The notes under the pieces: generated by a model | What the model was told of the DNA's origin: nothing | The model's database searches: none | Seen by the model: the letters and a program-made list of their open reading frames with translations, nothing else | Source of the DNA: Mesoflavibacter sp. | GTDB taxonomy: Bacteria > Pseudomonadota > Alphaproteobacteria > UBA8366 > Aestuariispiraceae | Length of the DNA stretch: 64,000 nucleotides | Assembly (NCBI GenBank): GCA_017792345.1 | Contig: CP051228.1 | Location: 2,680,501-2,744,500, forward strand | Direction of reading: 5' to 3' | Made by a program: the position numbers and the translations under genes | Part shown: in pieces, positions 16,777 to 25,419 of the stretch | How positions within the stretch are numbered: the first letter of the stretch is position 1 | Layout of the letters: each line of letters begins with the position of its first letter

Positions 16777-18261
16777 TCAGGCGATGGATTGCGACGCTTC
16801 GCGCACATCCTTGACGGCGGTGTCGATCGATTTCGTCGCATCGGCGATGTCTTTCATGCCAGTGCTGATCGAATCGACACCCTGGGAGGCCAGTTGCATG
16901 GTGGATGACATTTCCTGCGTGACCGCGGTCTGTTCCTGAACGGCACTTGCGATGGCCGCGGAAATCTCGCTGATCTCCTGGATGACCTTCGCGATTTCCT
17001 GAATCGCGGAGACGGCATCCTGGGTCGAGCCTTGAATCTGGGAGATCTGGGCACCGATCTCGTCGGTGGCCTTGGCGGTCTGACTGGCCAGATTCTTGAC
17101 CTCGCTGGCGACGACGGCAAAGCCTTTACCGGCGTTGCCGGCGCGGGCGGCCTCGATGGTCGCATTCAAGGCCAGCAGATTGGTCTGCTCGGCAATATCG
17201 GTGATCAACGAGATGACATCGCCAATCTTGTCGGCGTCGGACATCAACCCTTCGACGATGGAGTTGGTCTGTTGGGCCCGATGGACGGCCTTCGATGAGA
17301 TCGATGTTGCGTTTGCAAGCTGACCGCTGATCTCGTTGATCGACGACGCCAGTTCCTCCGCGCCGGCAGCAACCGATTGGACGTTCTGCGACGTTTCCGC
17401 GGATGCGTTTGTGGCATTGACGGTCTGGGCGGCGACGCTCGACAACCGTTCGGCGATGCTGGTCAGATTGTCGTCGATCGATTTCTGAACATCCGCGCGG
17501 TGCATGCGCCTTTTGACCTGGTCGGACCGGTCGATGGCATATTTGACCACCTTCAAGACCGCCCCGGTATCGTCGCGAATGGGGTTATAGGTCGCCTGAA
17601 TCCAAACCTCTTTGCCACCCTTTCCGAAACGGCAGTACTCCCCGGATTGGAATTCGCCACGTGCCAAAGACAGCCAGAACTCCTTGTATTCGGCGGACTT
17701 TGCGTGTTCCGGATCGACGAACATCGAGTGGTGACGACCCTGTATCTCCGACAAGGAATACCCCATCGCGCCTAGGAAATTTTGGTTCGCGGTCAGGATT
17801 GTACCGTCCGTCTTAAACTCGATAACTGCCTGGGACTTTGAGATCGCCTCGATCTGGCCGCTGTAGTCCATGTTCTGGATCTTCTGAGCGGTGATATCGG
17901 TCGCGAATTTCACAACCTTGTAAGGTTTCCCGGACCGATCGAAAATCGGATTATAGCTGGCCTGAATCCAAACCGGCCGGCCGCCTTTGGCGACGCGCTT
18001 ATACTCGGCGGACTGGAATGCGCCTTTGCGCAGCCGGGCCCAGAACTCCTTGTACTCGGCGCTGTCGGCGTGGCCGGGCATTACGAACATCGAGTGATGC
18101 TTTCCTTGAATTTCCTTCAGGGAATAGCCCATGGCATTCAGGAAGAGGTCGTTGGCCCGCAGAATGGTCCCGGTCAGATCGAACTCAATGATCGCTTGGG
18201 AGCGATCCAGCGCCTCTAGCAGCGCAGACTTGTCCGAAGACTCGAATAGCTTGAAGACCAT
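16777..18261 (-). CDS. Cytoplasmic chemoreceptor with tandem PAS domains (BdlA/Aer-like)
   Basis: A soluble 494-residue signal transducer without membrane helices. Two PAS domains (about 15-130 and 137-250) are near-duplicates: both contain [33 protein letters not shown] and a following VVK. They are followed by an MA signalling domain whose tip reads [18 protein letters not shown]. This order (PAS-PAS-MA) resembles BdlA, a biofilm-dispersal receptor, and energy-taxis receptors that bind flavin or haem. The ATG at 18261 follows AAGGGGAG. It is convergent with the NIPSNAP gene, with only 3 bases between stops. Confidence 0.9.
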   Translation of the reverse strand: MVFKLFESSDKSALLEALDRSQAIIEFDLTGTILRANDLFLNAMGYSLKEIQGKHHSMFVMPGHADSAEYKEFWARLRKGAFQSAEYKRVAKGGRPVWIQASYNPIFDRSGKPYKVVKFATDITAQKIQNMDYSGQIEAISKSQAVIEFKTDGTILTANQNFLGAMGYSLSEIQGRHHSMFVDPEHAKSAEYKEFWLSLARGEFQSGEYCRFGKGGKEVWIQATYNPIRDDTGAVLKVVKYAIDRSDQVKRRMHRADVQKSIDDNLTSIAERLSSVAAQTVNATNASAETSQNVQSVAAGAEELASSINEISGQLANATSISSKAVHRAQQTNSIVEGLMSDADKIGDVISLITDIAEQTNLLALNATIEAARAGNAGKGFAVVASEVKNLASQTAKATDEIGAQISQIQGSTQDAVSAIQEIAKVIQEISEISAAIASAVQEQTAVTQEMSSTMQLASQGVDSISTGMKDIADATKSIDTAVKDVREASQSIA

Positions 18262-18457
18262 GAATCGGCTCCCCTTGAGATAAACTCATCCGTTAACTCA
18301 AGCTAAGCTCACAATCGTTAATATGTTATGAATCGAATGTAAGAAATGCGCGTATTCCGTGAGAAAACCCAATATCATGGATCGAGATGCGGGATGTCCG
18401 AAGAAGCGCGCGTTTGCAAAGGACCGGACGAGGCAAAGAAGCGCAATCTAACGCCGA

Positions 18458-20005
18458 TCAGGTCAGGTCGACCTCAATCAGATACGGGCCTGAAACGGAA
18501 AACCCGTGACGGATCGCGGCGATCAGCGTGGCCGTGCTGTCGACGCGGGTCCCATCCACGCCGAAGCCGCGTGCGATCTGAACCCAGTCCATCGCGGGGT
18601 TGTCGAGGCTCAACATGCCCATCGCGGTCGGTCCGCCATTGGCGCCGACATTCGCCAACTCACCCTTCAGGATGGCGTAAGATCGGTTCGAAAAGATCAG
18701 CGTCAGCACGTTCAACCGCTCGCGCGCCTGGGTCCAAAGCGATTGGACGGTGTAAAGGGCGCTGCCATCGGCTTGCAGACCAAGGACTCTCCTGTCCGGG
18801 CAGGCGACTGCCGCGCCGGTGGCCAGGGGGATGCCGATCCCGATTGCCCCGCCGGTGATGTGCAGCCAGGAATGCGGCGCGGCACCGTGGGTCGACGCGA
18901 AGAAGTTGCGCCCGGTGGTGATCGATTCGTCGCAGACGATGCAGCCTTCGGGCATCAGACTGCCGATAATGGCGCCGATGGCTTCCGGCGTGATCGGTCC
19001 ATCCTGGGGCAGAGGCGGCACCGCCGGTATCGGAACGGGCACGGATTTGGGGGCGCCGAGCGCGTCCGCCAGCCGCGCCAGTGCGTCGCTGCAATCCTGA
19101 TCCAGGCCAGCCAGTTTCACCGTCCGGCAGTCCTCGGGCAGAAGTCGACACGGTTTGTCCGGATAGGCGAAGAAGGCGACGGGCGCGTCCGCTCCGATCA
19201 GGATGGCATTCCGGTACTTGGACAGACGGTCCAGCGCGATGCCGATCGGATAGGGTACCCGCTCTATGGGAACCGTTCCCGCACCCCGATCGATACGGCC
19301 GTTCGATGTCGGCGCCAGGATATCGGCGTCCGCCGCCTGCGCGATTGCCGCCGCGATCTTTCGGTTCTCCGGGGTCAGCGCGTCGCCGCCGATCAACAAC
19401 AGCGTCGGTCCCGCTTGGCGCAAGGCGTCCGCGGCGGCGGAAATGGCATCGTCGGAGACTTTCGGCGTTTCGCGCTTCGCGCCGGCGGCCGGGATCGCGG
19501 CGTTGGTCTCGGTCCAGGCCGTGTCGGCGGGCAGGATCAAGGTTGCGACGCCGCCCGGTGCGGCCTGGGCTTCGGCGATCGCCTCTTGGCAATCCGCGGC
19601 CAGCCTGTCGGCGGTCTCAGTGGTGCGGACCCATTTGGAAACGGTTTTCGCCAGGCTCTCGATGTCGGAACAGAGCGGCGCACCGCTGTCGCGGTGATAG
19701 GTGGCGTGTTCGCCGACGATGTTGACGATCGGTGTAAAGGCGCGTTTGGCGTTATGCAGATTCGCGGCCCCATTCGCCAGTCCGGGTCCCAGATGCAGCA
19801 AGGTCGCGGCCGGTTTGCCGGTCATGCGCCCATATCCGTCCGCGGCCCCGGTGACACCGCCCTCAAACAGGCTCAGCACGCAGCGCATGCCATCGATCCT
19901 GTCCAGCGCGGAAACGAAATGCATCTCCGAAGTGCCGGGATTGGCGAAGCAGACCTCCACCCCATTTTGCAACAGGGTCCGTACAAGGCTTTCCGCACCG
20001 TTCAA
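18458..20005 (-). CDS. Thiamine-diphosphate enzyme, acetolactate synthase large-subunit-like
   Basis: A 515-residue ThDP-dependent decarboxylase or ligase. It has the three standard domains: a Pyr domain with the catalytic Glu48 (FEGGVTGAADGYGR), a central domain, and a PP domain with the cofactor motif ADGSALYTVQSLW ending in SNRSYAIL. It is about 50 residues shorter than biosynthetic IlvB, no small subunit follows, and the gene is alone, so it may be a catabolic relative (for example oxalyl-CoA- or benzoylformate-decarboxylase-like) rather than a branched-chain amino acid enzyme. The frame starts with TTG at 20005 after AGGGGGAG, and no nearby in-frame ATG fits. It is divergent from the Rrf2 regulator. 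Confidence 0.78.
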   Translation of the reverse strand: MNGAESLVRTLLQNGVEVCFANPGTSEMHFVSALDRIDGMRCVLSLFEGGVTGAADGYGRMTGKPAATLLHLGPGLANGAANLHNAKRAFTPIVNIVGEHATYHRDSGAPLCSDIESLAKTVSKWVRTTETADRLAADCQEAIAEAQAAPGGVATLILPADTAWTETNAAIPAAGAKRETPKVSDDAISAAADALRQAGPTLLLIGGDALTPENRKIAAAIAQAADADILAPTSNGRIDRGAGTVPIERVPYPIGIALDRLSKYRNAILIGADAPVAFFAYPDKPCRLLPEDCRTVKLAGLDQDCSDALARLADALGAPKSVPVPIPAVPPLPQDGPITPEAIGAIIGSLMPEGCIVCDESITTGRNFFASTHGAAPHSWLHITGGAIGIGIPLATGAAVACPDRRVLGLQADGSALYTVQSLWTQARERLNVLTLIFSNRSYAILKGELANVGANGGPTAMGMLSLDNPAMDWVQIARGFGVDGTRVDSTATLIAAIRHGFSVSGPYLIEVDLT

Positions 20006-20052
20006 AAGTCCACTCCCCCTTATTTATTCTTCGCGGCAATCGAACCGCCGAC

Positions 20053-20083
20053 GTTGCGGGCGATATCGCAACAGGTCGACCTG
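20053..20083. promoter_or_regulatory. Adjacent palindromes in the ThDP enzyme/Rrf2 divergent promoter
   Basis: GCGATATCGC (20060-20069) is framed by GTTGCG and CGCAAC (20053-20072), and is followed directly by CAGGTCGACCTG (20072-20083), a perfect 12-base palindrome. They lie midway between the two divergent starts (20005 and 20158). They are the best operator candidates for the Rrf2 protein or another local regulator. Confidence 0.4.
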
Positions 20084-20157
20084 CTTCGCAAGCGGTTTTG
20101 CCCGGTCAAATTTATTATGCATTTCAAACTCGGATCTTCTGGGGCAGCATTCTCGGT

Positions 20158-20610
20158 ATGCAGATCACCAAGTTTTCCGACCTGGCATTACGTACCCTGA
20201 TCCAACTGGCGGTATCGCCGGAGCGGCGCTACTCCGCGCGTGAAATCGCGGACTTGCACGGCGTCTCCTTCAATCACGTCGCCAAGGTGACACAGTGGTT
20301 GACGTCGGAAGGGTATATTCGGGCCCAACGTGGCAGAAACGGTGGGATTTCACTGGCCCTGCCGGCGGACGGCATCAAGGTCGGACCCGTGCTGCGCCGA
20401 TCCGAGGCGGGATCGGCGCTGGTCGAATGTATGCGGGATGATGGCGGTCACTGTTGCCTCAGTCCTGCCTGCGGGTTGGCCCCCTATCTGAACGAGGCGC
20501 AAGAGGCGTTCTTCACCACGCTGGACAAAGTTTCCGTCCAGGATGTCGTTTCCCGGAACGTTGGGATGGCGCGGCTGGTTCGGTCGCTGGACCTTGCGGC
20601 AAACGGCTGA
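20158..20610 (+). CDS. Rrf2-family regulator, NsrR-like
   Basis: A 150-residue iron-sulfur transcription factor. The winged helix at the N-terminus reads ITKFSDLALRTLIQLAV, and ADLHGVSFNHVAKV is the recognition helix region. Cysteines at 91, 99, 100 and 105 (ending CLSPACGL) match the three-cysteine cluster-binding region of NsrR, which senses nitric oxide through an Fe-S cluster; the exact spacing differs from E. coli (91, 96, 102). The ATG at 20158 is preferred over an upstream start at 20098 because the family begins MQLTKFSD-like. The likely target is the divergent ThDP enzyme gene or its own promoter. Confidence 0.85.
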   Translation: MQITKFSDLALRTLIQLAVSPERRYSAREIADLHGVSFNHVAKVTQWLTSEGYIRAQRGRNGGISLALPADGIKVGPVLRRSEAGSALVECMRDDGGHCCLSPACGLAPYLNEAQEAFFTTLDKVSVQDVVSRNVGMARLVRSLDLAANG

Positions 20611-20617
20611 CGGGTCC

Positions 20618-21394
20618 TTACTGGACCGGGACGATGACGGCGCGATCCGATGTCGGATGCGCCAGGACATGCACATCCATTTCGAACAGGTTCCGAATCT
20701 GATCCGCCTGCAAAGGCTCTCCGGGTCCGGTGGTAAATGCAGGATGTCCGTTCTTCATGCCGATGACGCGGTCGGCATAGAGCGAGGCCAAGGTGATGTC
20801 ATGCAGCACCATGACAACCGTGATGCCCAGGTCCGCGTTCAACTGACGGGCAAGTTTCAGAACTTCCACCTGATGTGGCGGGTCGAGATAGGTTGTCGGT
20901 TCGTCGAGCAGCAGGATCGACGTTTCCTGCGCCAGGGTCAGGGCGATCCATGCGCGTTGACGTTGCCCGCCGGACAATCGGTCGACGCGGCGGTCGGCCA
21001 GGTCCTGCAGCCCAACCAGCGCGATGGCCCGGTCAACCGCTGCGTGATCGGCGCGGGATAGAAGCCCGAACCGTCCCTGATGCGGCGTACGCCCCCGCGT
21101 GACCAGGGAACGAACGCGAATTCCCTCCGGCGTCTGCGGCGATTGCGGCAGGAACCCGATCCGCCGTGCCCTGTCGCGTGGCGGAACTTGGGCGATGTCC
21201 AGCCCGTCGAGCAGGACCGTCCCGGCGGAAGGCCGCAGAATATGCGCGAAAGTCCGAAGCAAGGTGGACTTGCCGCAGCCATTCGGTCCGATGATGGCGG
21301 TCACACCGCCTTCCGGGATCGCCAGGTCGACATTTTGCAGAATGGCGCGTCCGGCAAGATCGACGGACAGGTTGCGCGCTTCGAGGCCTTTCAT
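20618..21394 (-). CDS. Iron-siderophore ABC transporter, ATP-binding subunit
   Basis: ATPase of a FecE/FhuC-type importer at the inner membrane. The 258-residue protein has Walker A GPNGCGKST (36-44), signature LSGGQRQR (140-147), Walker B LLLDEP (161-166) and a switch His (VLHD). Its start overlaps the upstream permease stop by 4 bases, as do all junctions in this operon. The order on the minus strand is binding protein, permease, permease, ATPase. The nearby TonB receptor and AraC regulator make a ferric siderophore the likely cargo. Confidence 0.92.
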   Translation of the reverse strand: MKGLEARNLSVDLAGRAILQNVDLAIPEGGVTAIIGPNGCGKSTLLRTFAHILRPSAGTVLLDGLDIAQVPPRDRARRIGFLPQSPQTPEGIRVRSLVTRGRTPHQGRFGLLSRADHAAVDRAIALVGLQDLADRRVDRLSGGQRQRAWIALTLAQETSILLLDEPTTYLDPPHQVEVLKLARQLNADLGITVVMVLHDITLASLYADRVIGMKNGHPAFTTGPGEPLQADQIRNLFEMDVHVLAHPTSDRAVIVPVQ

Positions 21395-22356
21395 TTTCGA
21401 TCCACTTCGAGGCGCAGGAGGAGGAGCAGCATGGCCGGCGCGCCGATCAGGGCGGTGAAGACACCGGCGGGGAGGCGGATCCCCGCGATGGGCAAAGTGG
21501 CCAACAGATCGGCGCCGATCCCGAGAATGGCGCCGATTACGGCCGACAGGCCCAGCACGGTGCCCGGACGTGCGGCCGCGAGACGTGCCAGCGGCCCCGC
21601 CAGAAAGGCAATGAACGGAATCGGTCCGGCGACGGCAACGGAGACCGCGACGATCAGCGCGATGCAGACGGTTGCGCAGAACCGGATGCGGTCCGGGGCG
21701 AGACCCAGGGTGACGGCCAGATCGTCGCCGAGTTCCAAACGGTCGATCGCGAACGCCAAACCCGCAAGCACACCGCCCAAAACGAGGCAGGCCAAGGCCA
21801 TCAGACCGGCGCTGCGCCAGTCCGCCGATGCAAAGGAACCTGTCAGAAATCGCGTCGCTTCGCTGGCCAGTATGCCGGGGCTGAGGCTCAATAGAATGTC
21901 GGTAGCGGTGATCAGCATCAGATTGAGGGCGACGCCGACCAGGACGAGGGCCAAGGGCGATATACCGTCGCGCCAGGCCAATCCGAAGACCAGGCAGGCC
22001 GCCAGGATACCGCCGGCCAAAGCGCCCGGCATGGCGGCCGATATGTCGCCGAAAATCAGGATCGCTGCCGCTGCGGCGGCGGAGGCGCCGGCCGTGAAAC
22101 CAATGATATCCGGCGAGGCGAGGGGGTTGCGAAGCATCACCTGCGAAACCGTACCCGCCATCGCAAGCGCGGCCCCGGTCATCATCGCCAAGATCACCCG
22201 GGGGCCACGGAAATGCGTGAGGATCGCCTGTTCTTGGTCATCGCCTCGAAGGATCGCCTGGAGGTCGATGCCGGGATCGCCGCCCAGAAGACGCACACCA
22301 GCCAGAACCGCCAGAAGGCAGAGCGCGCCCGCCATTGCCATATTTGATCGCGTCAT
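21391..22356 (-). CDS. Iron-siderophore ABC transporter, permease (second)
   Basis: FecCD-family inner-membrane permease of 321 residues, with about nine to ten hydrophobic segments. Family marks include FRGPRVI, AGTVSQVMLRNPLASPDIIG near 70-90 and GPIPFIAFLAGPLARL. The ATG at 22356 forms an ATGA overlap with the stop of the first permease, and the frame's upstream extension is not coding-like. It pairs with the first permease to form the channel. Confidence 0.9.
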   Translation of the reverse strand: MTRSNMAMAGALCLLAVLAGVRLLGGDPGIDLQAILRGDDQEQAILTHFRGPRVILAMMTGAALAMAGTVSQVMLRNPLASPDIIGFTAGASAAAAAAILIFGDISAAMPGALAGGILAACLVFGLAWRDGISPLALVLVGVALNLMLITATDILLSLSPGILASEATRFLTGSFASADWRSAGLMALACLVLGGVLAGLAFAIDRLELGDDLAVTLGLAPDRIRFCATVCIALIVAVSVAVAGPIPFIAFLAGPLARLAAARPGTVLGLSAVIGAILGIGADLLATLPIAGIRLPAGVFTALIGAPAMLLLLLRLEVDRK

Positions 22357-23330
22357 GCCGGGTTTCGTCCTTCGCGTCGGACGATCCAGATCAGGAAGAC
22401 CCCGCCGATCAGGGTGACACCCAACCCGGCCTCTATCACAAGGCCGGGCGCGATGATGCGTCCCGCGATATCCGCTATCAGCAACAGGATCGCGCCAATT
22501 GCGCCGGAACCGAGCATCAGGGCGGGCGTTGTCTGCAGGCCCTGCGCGCGAGCCAGATGCGGCGCGACCAGGCCAACAAAAAGCAGAGGGCCCGAAACCA
22601 GGACGGCCGCCGTCGCCAGAATGCCGATGGCGGCCAGGGTCAGGAAGCGTGCCGCGATCAGGTTTGTGCCGAGAGCGCTGGCGAGATCGCTGCCCAGGGC
22701 AAGCGTGTCCAACCGCCGCGATGCCGGAATGGCGAAGGCGGTGCCGATCGCCGCCAGGGTGAAGCCAATCGCGACCGTGGTGCTGTCGGCGCGGTCCAGC
22801 ACGCCGACCAGCCAGTCGCGGTAGACGTCCAGCGTGGCCCGGTCGCTCAGGATCATTCCGCGCAGGACGGCGCTCAACAGCGCGGTCAGCGCGGTTCCGG
22901 CCAGGATCAAGGTCAAGGGCGACCGTGAGGAGGCGCCGATGGTCCAAACGATTCCCAATGCGGCGAATGCGCCTGCCAAGGCCGGGGCGATCAGGGTGGA
23001 CTGGGCGAGGGGGCCGGCGATCCAGACGGTGGTCACGATTCCCAGGGCGGCGCCCGCATTGACGCCCAACAAGCCCGGATCCGTCAGCGGATTGCGTGTC
23101 AGGGTCTGGATCAGTGCGCCGGCCATACCCAGGGCCCCGCCGGCGATCACTGCGCCCAGCGTTCGGGGGAGACGCAATTCCCGCACGACAATCGCTTCGG
23201 CATTACCGGGATCCGGTGCAGCGAACAATGCGGCCAGATCGGCCACGTCGATACCGGATCTCGCCCCCAGCATCAGCGATGCCAGGCAGAGCAGGGCCAG
23301 CAAGGCTATGGGGAAGGCGACGCGAATCAT
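22353..23330 (-). CDS. Iron-siderophore ABC transporter, permease (first)
   Basis: FecCD-family permease of 325 residues. It shows the conserved LRLPRTLGAVIAGGALGMAG segment (about 52-71), then IQTLTRNPLTDPGLLGVN, and GPLLFVGLVAPHLAR in the second half, all typical of FecC/FepD proteins. It overlaps the binding protein stop and the next permease start by 4 bases each. Confidence 0.92.
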   Translation of the reverse strand: MIRVAFPIALLALLCLASLMLGARSGIDVADLAALFAAPDPGNAEAIVVRELRLPRTLGAVIAGGALGMAGALIQTLTRNPLTDPGLLGVNAGAALGIVTTVWIAGPLAQSTLIAPALAGAFAALGIVWTIGASSRSPLTLILAGTALTALLSAVLRGMILSDRATLDVYRDWLVGVLDRADSTTVAIGFTLAAIGTAFAIPASRRLDTLALGSDLASALGTNLIAARFLTLAAIGILATAAVLVSGPLLFVGLVAPHLARAQGLQTTPALMLGSGAIGAILLLIADIAGRIIAPGLVIEAGLGVTLIGGVFLIWIVRREGRNPA

Positions 23331-24316
23331 GAGCCCGGGCCGCCCTGACGCGCATCTGGAACGACGGTGGCTGGGTCCCCGTCCAGCGCCGCTTCCAGCA
23401 TCGGGACCAGGCGGTCCAGCGCATAAGGGATGCTGAGCGCGCTGGCATAGTTGAGCGCCGCCGAGACCTCCGGTCCCAGGAAGATCTCCCGGCCCTCTCG
23501 AAACGCGCGCAACGTGTGGCGGAGGGGGTGACTGTCGAGGCTTCCGCGATCCGCAGTGAAATCCAGCCAGATCACGACATCCGCGTCCAAAGGTTCGGTC
23601 AGCTCGCGGTCCAGCTTGAAGTAGAAATTGTTCAACGCCAGGGCGTTGGCGGTGTCCGGTAATTGAAATCCCAGGCGGGAAATCAGCTTCATACGGGGGT
23701 CCATTTCGCTGAAGATCAATGGTCCATCCAACCGGGCGACTACCGCCGTCTTGCCTTGCCAGTCCGGATGAGCGCGACGCACCGCGTCGATTTGGGACTC
23801 GACGGCGTCGATCACGTCTTGGGCTCGCGCGTCCCGTCCCGTCGCCTTTCCGACGATGCGTAGCGTTTCATCCCACGGCGTTCCGAAATCGCCCCGGCCG
23901 TCTGGCGGCGGCAGTACCGCCGTCACATGCGACAGGGCGGCGTATTGGGCACGGTTGATCCCGGAATAGCTCGCCTCCACCAAGTCGGGGTACAGGCGTG
24001 CGACTGCCTCAGGGTCGATCTCTCCCCTTAGTGGCAGGCTGGTCGCGTCACCGGGTAAATGAGCAGCGGCCCAAGGCCATAGCCCCCGCTCATCGCCGCC
24101 ATACCAGGTGCGATAGGCAATGGGCGTAATGCCGAGGGCCAGCAGCGTGTCGATCCCGGTATAGGAGAGTGTGACAACACGTTCCGCCGGTTTGGTCAGC
24201 ACGGTCCGACCCCAGCGATGATCGACGGCGATATCTTCCGCATGAAGGGACGGTCCGGCCGACAGAGCGGCGGCGACCAGACCGGCGGCCATGCCTATCC
24301 GTTTCAGTCGCGTCAT
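23327..24316 (-). CDS. Iron-siderophore ABC transporter, periplasmic binding protein
   Basis: Captures the ferric siderophore in the periplasm. The 329-residue protein has a signal peptide (MTRLKRIGMAAGLVAAALSA, cleavage likely after LHA near 26) and a type III binding-protein (PBP2_TroA/FhuD-like) fold: VVTLSYTGIDTLLALGI, a long connecting helix with GKATGRDARAQ, and a C-terminal lobe. The ATG at 24316 directly precedes the signal peptide; the longer frame to 24784 is not used. It is the first gene of the operon and is divergent from the AraC regulator. Confidence 0.88.
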   Translation of the reverse strand: MTRLKRIGMAAGLVAAALSAGPSLHAEDIAVDHRWGRTVLTKPAERVVTLSYTGIDTLLALGITPIAYRTWYGGDERGLWPWAAAHLPGDATSLPLRGEIDPEAVARLYPDLVEASYSGINRAQYAALSHVTAVLPPPDGRGDFGTPWDETLRIVGKATGRDARAQDVIDAVESQIDAVRRAHPDWQGKTAVVARLDGPLIFSEMDPRMKLISRLGFQLPDTANALALNNFYFKLDRELTEPLDADVVIWLDFTADRGSLDSHPLRHTLRAFREGREIFLGPEVSAALNYASALSIPYALDRLVPMLEAALDGDPATVVPDARQGGPGS

Positions 24317-24433
24317 AGGATCCCCATCCGGACGTTTGGCCCCGTCATGACAGCGGGCTCCTCCCACGCGTAGGGCCGCTTGCCTTCCGTCGTTGACACG
24401 CGGCGCGTCTTCGCTAAGGATGCGCCTTGTTAC

Positions 24434-24452
24434 GCGAATAATTCTTAATTGC
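24434..24452. promoter_or_regulatory. Candidate iron-responsive (Fur-like) box
   Basis: An AT-rich 19-base imperfect dyad, GCGAATAATTCTTAATTGC, lies between the binding-protein gene and the divergent AraC gene. It matches the classical 19-base Fur consensus at about 10 positions. The fit is moderate, but the place, between siderophore uptake genes, is where such a box is expected. Confidence 0.35.
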
Positions 24453-24466
24453 ATCGAGTGCGCAGG

Positions 24467-25351
24467 ATGGGCTTTAGGCCACGAATGAAATCCGCCGTCA
24501 AGAGCATCCTTCCGGTGCGGGATGTCTGTTGTCTGCAGTTCGACCATATGGCTGTCGACTATTGGCGGGTCGAGGCAAAGGCCGGCGCGACCGGGCAGTA
24601 TCTGTCCCCAGATCCCCGTTTTGTCGTTTTCTTCGACCGCGCCGAAATCGCGCTGAACCGGACCGGAGGAGGCGAGGATGCGCGGTGTGACGTCTGTTAT
24701 GTTCCCGCCGGACTGGCGCTGAGCGGCCGGATCGACAAACCCGGCTATCTTGAACATATCGATATCCATGTCGACGAGGCGCATTTGCGCCGCGTTACGG
24801 GGGAGGCCGGGCCTTTGAACTCCGCCCTGTTTCTATCCGCGAGTGTCGAACTGGGACGCCTATGCGCCATGTTGGCCGATGAATGCCAGCATAAGGAACG
24901 CCCCGCCGGATATGGGGAATCCCTGACGACGACCATGATCCACGAAATATTCCACCTGGGTGCGCGACAGAGCCGCGCCGGGGGCCGTCCCGACTGGTTG
25001 GAGCATGTCATGGAATATGTGGTCGAGAACCTGGACGAGCCGCTGAAGGTGGACGATCTGGCGGCCCTTGCCGACATGTCGCGGTCCGAGTTCAGTCGAC
25101 GGTTCAAAGAGCTGGCTGGGCAGACGCCGCATCAATGGGTGATGTCGACCCGCATCAAACAGGCGCAGCAATTGCTCAGTGAAGGCGGGTTGCTGTCCCA
25201 TGTTGCCCACGACACCGGCTTCTCCGATCAGGCACATTTCAGCCGGAACTTCCGGCAGGCGACGGGCCTGACCCCGGGGCAATGGACCCGTCGATACGTT
25301 TCGACAAACCGCGGCCCAATTCTTCAAGACAGTCTTTCCCACGCCCTCTAA
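24467..25351 (+). CDS. AraC-family transcriptional regulator of siderophore uptake
   Basis: A regulator of about 294 residues with an N-terminal ligand or inducer domain and a C-terminal double helix-turn-helix (VDDLAALADMSRSEFSRRFK, then VAHDTGFSDQAHFSRNFRQA). Regulators of this type (for example PchR/YbtA relatives) activate siderophore genes when the siderophore is bound. It sits between the ABC operon and the TonB receptor gene. The start is uncertain: ATG at 24467 or 24485; the furthest in-frame start (24449) is a TTG. Confidence 0.87.
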   Translation: MGFRPRMKSAVKSILPVRDVCCLQFDHMAVDYWRVEAKAGATGQYLSPDPRFVVFFDRAEIALNRTGGGEDARCDVCYVPAGLALSGRIDKPGYLEHIDIHVDEAHLRRVTGEAGPLNSALFLSASVELGRLCAMLADECQHKERPAGYGESLTTTMIHEIFHLGARQSRAGGRPDWLEHVMEYVVENLDEPLKVDDLAALADMSRSEFSRRFKELAGQTPHQWVMSTRIKQAQQLLSEGGLLSHVAHDTGFSDQAHFSRNFRQATGLTPGQWTRRYVSTNRGPILQDSLSHAL

Positions 25352-25419
25352 ATCCCTCGGCGCGATCCGGACACAGCCTCATGCCGTCCGACCAAAGCGC
25401 TGTAGTGAGGGGAAAATCA

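Noticed and set aside
20101-20135. NsrR box upstream of the Rrf2 gene
   Set aside because: Only one half (ATGCATTT) fits; the other half does not match, and a stronger palindrome pair lies at 20053-20083.
18506-20200. 564-codon plus-strand frame opposite the ThDP enzyme
   Set aside because: It is antisense to a gene with ThDP motifs, and its predicted product is dominated by Arg, Gly and Asp with no recognisable domain.
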